From the NCBI GenBank assembly GCA_041664945.1, contig JBAYJY010000180.1:1-9665 (forward strand): 9,665 nucleotides of DNA. The letters run 5' to 3'. The position numbers and the translations under genes are program-made. This stretch comes from JBAYJY01 sp041664945 (GTDB taxonomy: Bacteria > UBP15 > UBA6099). A model generated the notes under the pieces. The model was given only the letters and a program-made list of their open reading frames with translations. It did no database searches and was not told where the DNA came from. Shown one piece after another: positions 5,221 through 9,665 of the stretch (position 1 is its first letter; each line of letters starts with the position of its first letter).

Positions 5221-5269
5221 AAAAAAAGCCGCCGCCCGGTAAACGCGCCACGCAAACCGGACGGCGGCT
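5221..5269 (-). terminator. Strong rho-independent terminator (minus strand)
   Basis: A 14-position stem with a single mismatch: AGCCGCCGcCCGGT at 5227-5240 pairs with ACCGGaCGGCGGCT at 5256-5269. The 15-base loop can itself pair GCG/CGC. On the minus strand the stem runs straight into six T (5226-5221). No T run follows on the plus strand, so it acts on leftward transcripts coming from the host side. The nearest minus-strand gene upstream is UppP, whose stop is about 300 bases away. Confidence 0.85.
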
Positions 5270-5568
5270 ATACCGCTCCCTTTTCAGAGCGCGGATTTAT
5301 GTCATATCACAGCTACAGTGGCGCGTTTCATCTCCATTTTATACCCTTCCGCTTAATAATGCTGTTAAGCGCCGGGTTTTTTATTTTTCTTTGCTTTTCC
5401 GCGCCGCTATGCCCTAATAGATACAGCCAGACGCCCGCAAAGGCATTTAACCCGCTTTTCAAACAGGCCGGAATGCCGGACATCCTATTTTAAAGGCATA
5501 TTTAAAGGGAAGTCATTCTACAACCGGGAAAAGCTAAGCGCCGCGAAAAGCGGCCATTTCCTGAGCGT
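5270..5568. other. Gene-poor stretch between UppP and the terminator
   Basis: I see no convincing gene in about 300 bases. A plus-strand frame at 5299-5493 (64 codons, hydrophobic middle) has no ribosome binding site. Elements seen: GCCGC-TTTTC-GCGGC hairpin on the minus strand (5554-5540), 14 bases beyond the UppP stop, with no clean T run; GCTTAA/TTAAGC inverted repeat (5351-5356 and 5365-5370), followed six bases later by TTTTTTATTTTT on the plus strand; and CGCTC/GAGCG hairpin near 5274-5291. The stretch may be a long UppP 3' UTR, or a small RNA read leftward and ended by the terminator at 5221. Confidence 0.4.
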
Positions 5569-6498
5569 TCAGAGTTTGCCGAGCAACAGAGCGGCGCCGA
5601 CAGCGGCCGCGAGGATGACGCGGTAGGCGCCGAACCACGCCAGCGCGTTGCGGTTAAGGAACGACACCATCAGCTTCACAGCAAATACCGCCGAAACAAA
5701 CGCCATGGCGACGCCGATAAGGGGGTTCACAATTCCGAATGTAGCGACGATCTGGCCGCCCTGTTTCAGCCCCTCGTAAGCTGTCGCCGCGCTGAGCGTC
5801 ACCAGCCCGAGCAGAAAGCTGAACTCCACAGCCGCCGGCACGCTTAGCCCGATGACAACGCCGCCGATGATGGTGACGAGGCTGCGGCTTGTTCCCGGCC
5901 ACATCGCCAGGCACTGCGCGACCCCGATGAGCAACGACTGGCGCCACGTAAGGTCCGCAAGCGAGCGCCCCTGTCCCGTGTCTTTATGTTTCACCGCGAT
6001 AATAAGAATCGCCACGCCGCCGACGAACCATGCCGCCGTGATCGGCCACATGCCGAACAGGAAGCTCTTTATAGGCTTCTCCAGCGCGACGCCAATCACA
6101 ACAGCGGGCAGAAACGCGGCTATCAGGTTCAACGCCATGCGCCGCCCTTCGGCGTCGCGTCCCAGCAACCCCATCGCCATGGCGCGCACACGCCCGAAAT
6201 ACAGCCAAAACACGGCGAGTATCGCGCCGACTTGAATGCAGATGGCGTAGGCGTCGGAGGCTTCCTTTTCCGGCCCGATCTCGCCCATGCCCATCAATCG
6301 CTGCGTCAGGTATAAGTGGCCTGTCGAGCTTATCGGCAGATATTCGGTCAGGCCCTCAACGATGCCGAGAATCACAGCCTGGCCCCGGCTCATGCGGGAG
6401 GCGGCCGCGCCGGACGTCTCTCCGCCGGCATTCGCAACCATCACGAACAAAACCATGGCGGCGCATGCCATCAACAGCGTCCTGACACTTGTTTTCAT
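5569..6498 (-). CDS. uppP: Undecaprenyl-diphosphatase UppP/BacA
   Basis: An integral membrane phosphatase that converts undecaprenyl diphosphate to the monophosphate, recycling the lipid carrier for peptidoglycan and surface glycans; extra copies give bacitracin tolerance. Both family signatures are intact: EGLTEYLPISSTGH (residues 48-61, with the two Glu and the SSxxH set) and PGTSRS (201-206), followed by GGVVIGLSVPAAVEFSFLLG. At least seven hydrophobic segments follow. From ATG 6498 it is 309 residues, longer than the usual 260-290, because a signal-peptide-like segment (MKTSVRTLLMACAAMVLF, cleavable after VANA) precedes the conserved start at about residue 37. GGAGG at 6503-6507 supports this start. 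An in-frame ATG at 6561 overlaps the stop of the upstream phosphoesterase gene (ATGA), but it would put 21 polar residues before the signal segment. The two genes are 59 bases apart and probably co-transcribed. Confidence 0.95.
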   Translation of the reverse strand: MKTSVRTLLMACAAMVLFVMVANAGGETSGAAASRMSRGQAVILGIVEGLTEYLPISSTGHLYLTQRLMGMGEIGPEKEASDAYAICIQVGAILAVFWLYFGRVRAMAMGLLGRDAEGRRMALNLIAAFLPAVVIGVALEKPIKSFLFGMWPITAAWFVGGVAILIIAVKHKDTGQGRSLADLTWRQSLLIGVAQCLAMWPGTSRSLVTIIGGVVIGLSVPAAVEFSFLLGLVTLSAATAYEGLKQGGQIVATFGIVNPLIGVAMAFVSAVFAVKLMVSFLNRNALAWFGAYRVILAAAVGAALLLGKL

Positions 6499-6502
6499 AA
6501 TG

Positions 6503-6507
6503 CCTCC
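6503..6507 (-). promoter_or_regulatory. Ribosome binding site deciding the UppP start
   Basis: GGAGG on the minus strand, four bases before ATG 6498. The spacing is slightly short but the core is perfect, while the alternative ATG at 6561 has no comparable site and could only be used by coupling to the upstream stop codon. Confidence 0.65.
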
Positions 6508-6557
6508 GAAGCGCCTTTGCGGCGCCGTTTCGTAGAAAAGCAGTTGGCGCGGGCCTG

Positions 6558-8612
6558 TCATTTCGCGCTCAGAACCGCCGTCGTTTCGCCTTTGGGCGGG
6601 ATGTCAAACGTAAACATCACGCGGGTTTTATCGCCGTTCGCATACCGCGCGGCAATCGCGCATCCGTCGCAAGAGTAATCAGAAGCGGCCGGCATATCGG
6701 CGCGCCACGCGGCGCCGGGGAAAGCCCTCGCGCTGCTGTTTTTAACCTTAACCATGACGCTGCGTCCGTCCGGCGATGCGTGAGCGTCCGTTTTCAGAGC
6801 GCCGATGGAGAAAGCGCTGTAACCGTCTTTTTTGGCGTTGATTTCGCCGATCTTCCCGTCATCGAGATTCAAAACGCGATACGCGCCCTCATAAGCGGCT
6901 CCGGTTTGAACATAGGTTGTGGATTTAACCTTGTCAACCTGATTCATGTGCAGATGTCCGTACAGCGCCAGTTTAACTTTATATTGCGAGGCGAGATCGA
7001 TCACTTTCGACTTTGTATTGTGCAACGGGACGTGATAGAGCAGGATTCGCATTTTCGCGCCGGAGTTCCGCGACAGGTCGCTCTCAATCCAAGCGAGCTG
7101 CTCGGGAAAAAGATCTTCCCGAAATGCGCTCTCGCGCATCCCAGACACCATCGTGAAGGCGTCGTCGAAAGCCGTAAAATGATAGGCGCCTACATCGAAG
7201 CTGAAATCGGTGGCGCCGAAAAAACGGTTCCAGCGGTCATAATCGTCTTCAAATTTGTGAGGACTTAAATCGTGATTGCCCGGAACGATGAAAGTGGGCG
7301 AATTAAAGGAATTCCACATGTCGAGCATGGGGGGATACTGATCGGATTCAGGCCAGCGGTCATCCGTGTAGCCGTTGGAATCCGTCAGGTCGCCCGTGAC
7401 CACAACGACATCGGGATCGATAAGGTTTATCTCGTCCGCCAGTTGTTGGTATCTGTCGAATAACAATTCCGATTTATAAACATGGACATCGGTGAGGTGA
7501 ACCACTTTGATTGAATCCTTGAAAGCGGAAACAACCATAACGGCTCGCGGCTGGAAGTCCTCGCCGCCGTCGAATTTCAGCCGGAAGCCATACAGCAACG
7601 AAGGCTGGACGTAAGGAGTTGTGACGTTCAGGGTCCATAGTCCCTTCAGCGAATCGAACGAAGCGTTTTTCAGTTCGAGAGGCGCGGTCGCCCACGGCGA
7701 TTCGAGAGCAATCCGCCAGTCCGACGCCGAAGCTGGCGCTGCGGCCTCTATCGAAAATGCATCGCCGGGCCGCACGATTACTGGGCGCGTTCCCAGCGGG
7801 TAACGGATAAATGTCAGCGGCCTCGCCCCGGCCTTCTCTTCAAAAAGAACCTTGCCCAGATCAAGCGCCTGTCCTGAAGCCACTGTCAGGCCGGCTCGCT
7901 CCAGATCGGAAAAACCGGGCCGTTCGAAATGCAGCGTGTAGGTTCCCGGCGCAAGCGCGCCGAAAACAAATTCGCCCGTTGCATCCGTCACGAGGACAAG
8001 TTCGCCGTCCTTGCCTGTGGCTGACGCTTTAGCGCGCATCACCGGCATCCCGGCGTTGTAGAGGCACTCAAGAACGCCGGATATCGATCCGTAGGGCACG
8101 CTTGCCGCGCGCAGCGTGTCCACCGCGACGAGCGTCCCAAGGCTCTTGGGGTTGCGATCGCCGAGAACTTCTATCCGCAATTTGTGCGCGCCCGGCGTCA
8201 GGTTGTTCGCAAGCGATATTCTCTCCGGGCCGGGGGCCATGCGGTTACGGTAGAGGTCTATCACAGCGCCCGGCTTGCCATCCACGGAAACCGAAATAAC
8301 GCCGCCGCTTTTCCCCATGACAACATCGGCGGAAACAGCCGCGCCGTTGAAATCGTATTCCAGCGCCGCGCCCGGATCGTACGAAGAGAATGCCGCGCCG
8401 CCCGAAAGGCCTTTCATCGGCATTGGCTTCCACTTGTCCGCCGGCAACGCCGTGACGCCGGGGCCTTCGGCCTCTGTTACGCTTTCCGAAAACGCAGGCG
8501 CCGCGCCGATTCCGGAATCAGCCCCCGCGATTGGAACATTCTGCGCGCCTGCGCATGCCGCGATCAGCGCCCAAAGAAATGCCGTTAAGATAATGCTCAG
8601 CGCTTTTTTCAT
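6558..8612 (-). CDS. Exported multidomain calcineurin-like metallophosphoesterase
   Basis: A 684-residue secreted or membrane-anchored phosphoesterase. Residues 1-23 form a signal peptide with two possible endings: signal peptidase I after AGA (23), or a lipobox IAAC with lipidated C20. Domains in order: a beta-rich domain (about 55-172) resembling a carbohydrate-binding or sorting module; a carboxypeptidase-regulatory-like fold (about 175-258, with 'TDATGEFVFGALAPGTYTL' layout); an Ig-like linker (about 272-362); the catalytic metallophos domain (about 367-582); and a beta-rich C-terminal domain (about 595-684). All metal motifs are intact: D375-x-H377 (DVH), GDLTD (D408), GNHD (445-448), H527 (YHVP) and GHLH (552-555). 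The substrate (phosphomonoester, diester or nucleotide) cannot be told from the sequence. ATG 8612 has only a distant GGAG, 13 bases away, and a leader of about 120 bases follows the likely promoter. It is first of a pair with UppP. Confidence 0.93.
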   Translation of the reverse strand: MKKALSIILTAFLWALIAACAGAQNVPIAGADSGIGAAPAFSESVTEAEGPGVTALPADKWKPMPMKGLSGGAAFSSYDPGAALEYDFNGAAVSADVVMGKSGGVISVSVDGKPGAVIDLYRNRMAPGPERISLANNLTPGAHKLRIEVLGDRNPKSLGTLVAVDTLRAASVPYGSISGVLECLYNAGMPVMRAKASATGKDGELVLVTDATGEFVFGALAPGTYTLHFERPGFSDLERAGLTVASGQALDLGKVLFEEKAGARPLTFIRYPLGTRPVIVRPGDAFSIEAAAPASASDWRIALESPWATAPLELKNASFDSLKGLWTLNVTTPYVQPSLLYGFRLKFDGGEDFQPRAVMVVSAFKDSIKVVHLTDVHVYKSELLFDRYQQLADEINLIDPDVVVVTGDLTDSNGYTDDRWPESDQYPPMLDMWNSFNSPTFIVPGNHDLSPHKFEDDYDRWNRFFGATDFSFDVGAYHFTAFDDAFTMVSGMRESAFREDLFPEQLAWIESDLSRNSGAKMRILLYHVPLHNTKSKVIDLASQYKVKLALYGHLHMNQVDKVKSTTYVQTGAAYEGAYRVLNLDDGKIGEINAKKDGYSAFSIGALKTDAHASPDGRSVMVKVKNSSARAFPGAAWRADMPAASDYSCDGCAIAARYANGDKTRVMFTFDIPPKGETTAVLSAK

Positions 8613-8737
8613 TTTTAATAGTTTTCTCCGTCGCTCATAAGCTACCGCAAAAGCGGCGCGGCCGGCTTCGTTCGCCGGCGAATGTCTTTCTCATATTTTC
8701 CCGGCCGTGAAGCCGAACGTTTTGCTAACCGCATTGC

Positions 8738-8768
8738 ATTATAAAACGCTACGGTCAGATAACATCAA
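8738..8768 (-). promoter_or_regulatory. Candidate promoter of the phosphoesterase-UppP pair
   Basis: On the minus strand, TTGATG (8768-8763) and TATAAT (8743-8738) are separated by 19 bases. The -10 is perfect and the -35 matches four of six, but the spacing is two bases longer than ideal. Transcription would start near 8730, leaving a leader of about 118 bases with several GC-rich hairpins. Confidence 0.45.
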
Positions 8769-9047
8769 ATTCGAATAAAACTTTATGCCGCTCAAAACCC
8801 GCCGGCGCAAGAGCGATCATTATTTCGTCTCCCGCATAAAAGCAACTCCTGTTTATTATAAAGCGGCGTTTCCGTCAGTAAATCTAATTTTACATATTGT
8901 GCCTTTTAATCCGTAAATTGCGCGGGCTGGCGCCGCTCCGTGGCCCGTACGGCGCCATGCGCAGCCGGGAAATTGAATTCGCCGGGATTTCCTTTGTAAA
9001 AATTCTGAAAATGTAGTTGAGCGTCGTCGCGTCCGCAACGTTTGCGC

Positions 9048-9053
9048 TATAAT
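9048..9053 (+). promoter_or_regulatory. Possible -10 box for the PIG-L gene
   Basis: TATAAT on the plus strand, about 117 bases before the PIG-L start codon. No good -35 lies at the usual 16-18 bases upstream; the nearest TTGA (9017-9020) is too far away. If used, the promoter would depend on an activator or another sigma factor. Confidence 0.3.
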
Positions 9054-9169
9054 TTTCATCGCCGGATTCAACGGCTTAACAAATGCGGCGGTGACAGGCC
9101 ACGTTCTGCGGCCGGCCTTGCTTCTCCCGCCATTTACCACAACTATCAAGGAGCCGATCTCTTAAAATC

Positions 9170-9665
9170 ATGAAACAAAAAACAATCATTTTCGTCTTTG
9201 CCCATCAGGACGATGAAATCCTCATCTCCGGGAAAATCATGTCCGAGTTGGCTGCAAGGTCAAATGTTCATCTCGTATGGTGCAATGACGGCAGCGGCGG
9301 CGGCGGACTCTATGCGTCAAAAGAGGATATGCAAAAGGATTACCTTCCATTTCTTCGACCCGGAGAAAGCGTTGATTCGCTTCCGCAGGAACGCGTCAAG
9401 GAAATACTCTGCGTTGTCCGGGAAAATGAGGCGCGCGCAGCTATGGGCTCTCTGGGCGTCAAAAGCGAAAACATGAGATTCCTCAGACATTCGGCGGCAT
9501 GGATGAAGAGCGCTGAAAACATTCCGGAGCTTATCCGTGAATTGGGCGCCGTTTTCGCCGGGATTAAACCGGACGAGATTTACTGCGACGCTTGGGAGGG
9601 GGCGCACATCACCCACGACATCACAAACTTCGCCGCGGCGCACGCCGCGCGGGGGCTGCCCGAAC
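9170..9665 (+). CDS. PIG-L/LmbE family zinc deacetylase, 5' part only
   Basis: The first 165 residues of a gene that runs off the right edge. The family comprises zinc-dependent hydrolases that remove acetyl groups from N-acetylglucosamine-containing substrates (MshB, BshB, GlcNAc-phosphatidylinositol deacetylases, antibiotic-modifying enzymes). Seen here: the N-terminal AHQDDE (residues 11-16; usual form AHPDDE, with P replaced by Q), giving zinc ligands H12 and D15 and the catalytic acid D14; the REnEarAAMGSLGV segment (84-97); and HITHD (146-150), corresponding to the family's HPDH motif that provides the third zinc ligand. No signal peptide, so probably cytoplasmic. ATG 9170 is preceded by AAGGAG at 9148-9153 with an unusually long 16-base gap. 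No other in-frame start lies close by, and the frame aligns with the family from the first residues. It is divergent from the phosphoesterase-UppP pair. The substrate cannot be told. Confidence 0.92.
   Translation, partial: MKQKTIIFVFAHQDDEILISGKIMSELAARSNVHLVWCNDGSGGGGLYASKEDMQKDYLPFLRPGESVDSLPQERVKEILCVVRENEARAAMGSLGVKSENMRFLRHSAAWMKSAENIPELIRELGAVFAGIKPDEIYCDAWEGAHITHDITNFAAAHAARGLPE

Larger units (their letters stand above)
8613..9169. other. Divergent intergenic region between phosphoesterase and PIG-L genes
   Basis: I see no convincing gene here. A minus-strand frame at 8856-9149 is Arg-rich with no ribosome binding site and no recognisable domain. The stretch is clearly more AT-rich in its middle (about 8735-8900) than the genes around it, as expected for a two-way promoter region. 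It holds a minus-strand promoter candidate at 8738-8768, short hairpins in the phosphoesterase leader (CCGC-AAAA-GCGG at 8645-8656, TTCGCCGGCGAA at 8671-8682, GCCGGC pair at 8661-8666/8674-8679), and a TATAAT on the plus strand at 9048-9053. Confidence 0.6.

Noticed and set aside
5299..5493. Plus-strand 64-codon frame with a hydrophobic stretch
   Set aside because: There is no ribosome binding site, it ends in low-complexity sequence, and a hairpin with a T-rich tract lies inside it. It could be reconsidered if relatives conserve it.
4986..5568. tRNA gene or attachment site marking the prophage end
   Set aside because: I found no tRNA-like cloverleaf and no direct repeat that could be an attachment core within the window; the other end of the element is not visible.
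8856..9149. Minus-strand 97-codon frame in the divergent promoter region
   Set aside because: It has no ribosome binding site or domain, an Arg-rich composition and crosses AT-rich promoter-like sequence.

Overview
The window looks like a GC-rich Gram-negative bacterial chromosome in which the edge of a tailed-phage prophage (about 1-5000) meets host genes for cell-envelope work (about 5570-9665). The lineage cannot be fixed. The gaps between the phage genes hold short palindromes and small tandem repeats of the kind I associate, from memory, with genomes of uncultivated groups such as PVC bacteria, Omnitrophota or Elusimicrobiota. That is a weak hint, not an identification.

Phage part (minus strand, read from 4403 down to 1): a small protein with two possible zinc sites, a probable small terminase with a Cys3-His motif, the large terminase (ATPase plus nuclease), an orphan 113-residue protein, a sigma-70-region-4-like helix-turn-helix protein, and the first 193 residues of a portal protein of the Mu gp29 (DUF935) type, which runs off the left edge. 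This is a DNA-packaging and head-entry module. A divergent gene (4602-4985, plus strand) encodes a small Xre-like DNA-binding protein. Its promoter has an extended -10 (TGATATAAT), and a perfect inverted repeat lies across its -35 box, as in an autoregulated phage repressor switch. No integrase, transposase or replication gene is visible, so the element is cut by the window, truncated or domesticated.

Boundary (about 4986-5568): a 47-codon minus-strand ORF with a good ribosome binding site, then a strong minus-strand terminator at 5221-5269 that shields the phage side from host transcription. About 300 bases upstream of the terminator have no convincing gene and could be a 3' UTR or a small RNA.

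Host part: a minus-strand pair comprising an exported 684-residue multidomain calcineurin-like metallophosphoesterase (6558-8612) and undecaprenyl-diphosphatase UppP/BacA (5569-6498), the latter with an extra signal-peptide-like N-terminus. Upstream and divergent is the 5' part of a PIG-L/LmbE zinc deacetylase (9170 to the right edge). UppP recycles the lipid carrier for peptidoglycan and surface glycans, the phosphoesterase acts outside the cytoplasm, and PIG-L enzymes deacetylate GlcNAc-type substrates. An envelope or glycan theme is therefore plausible but not proven.
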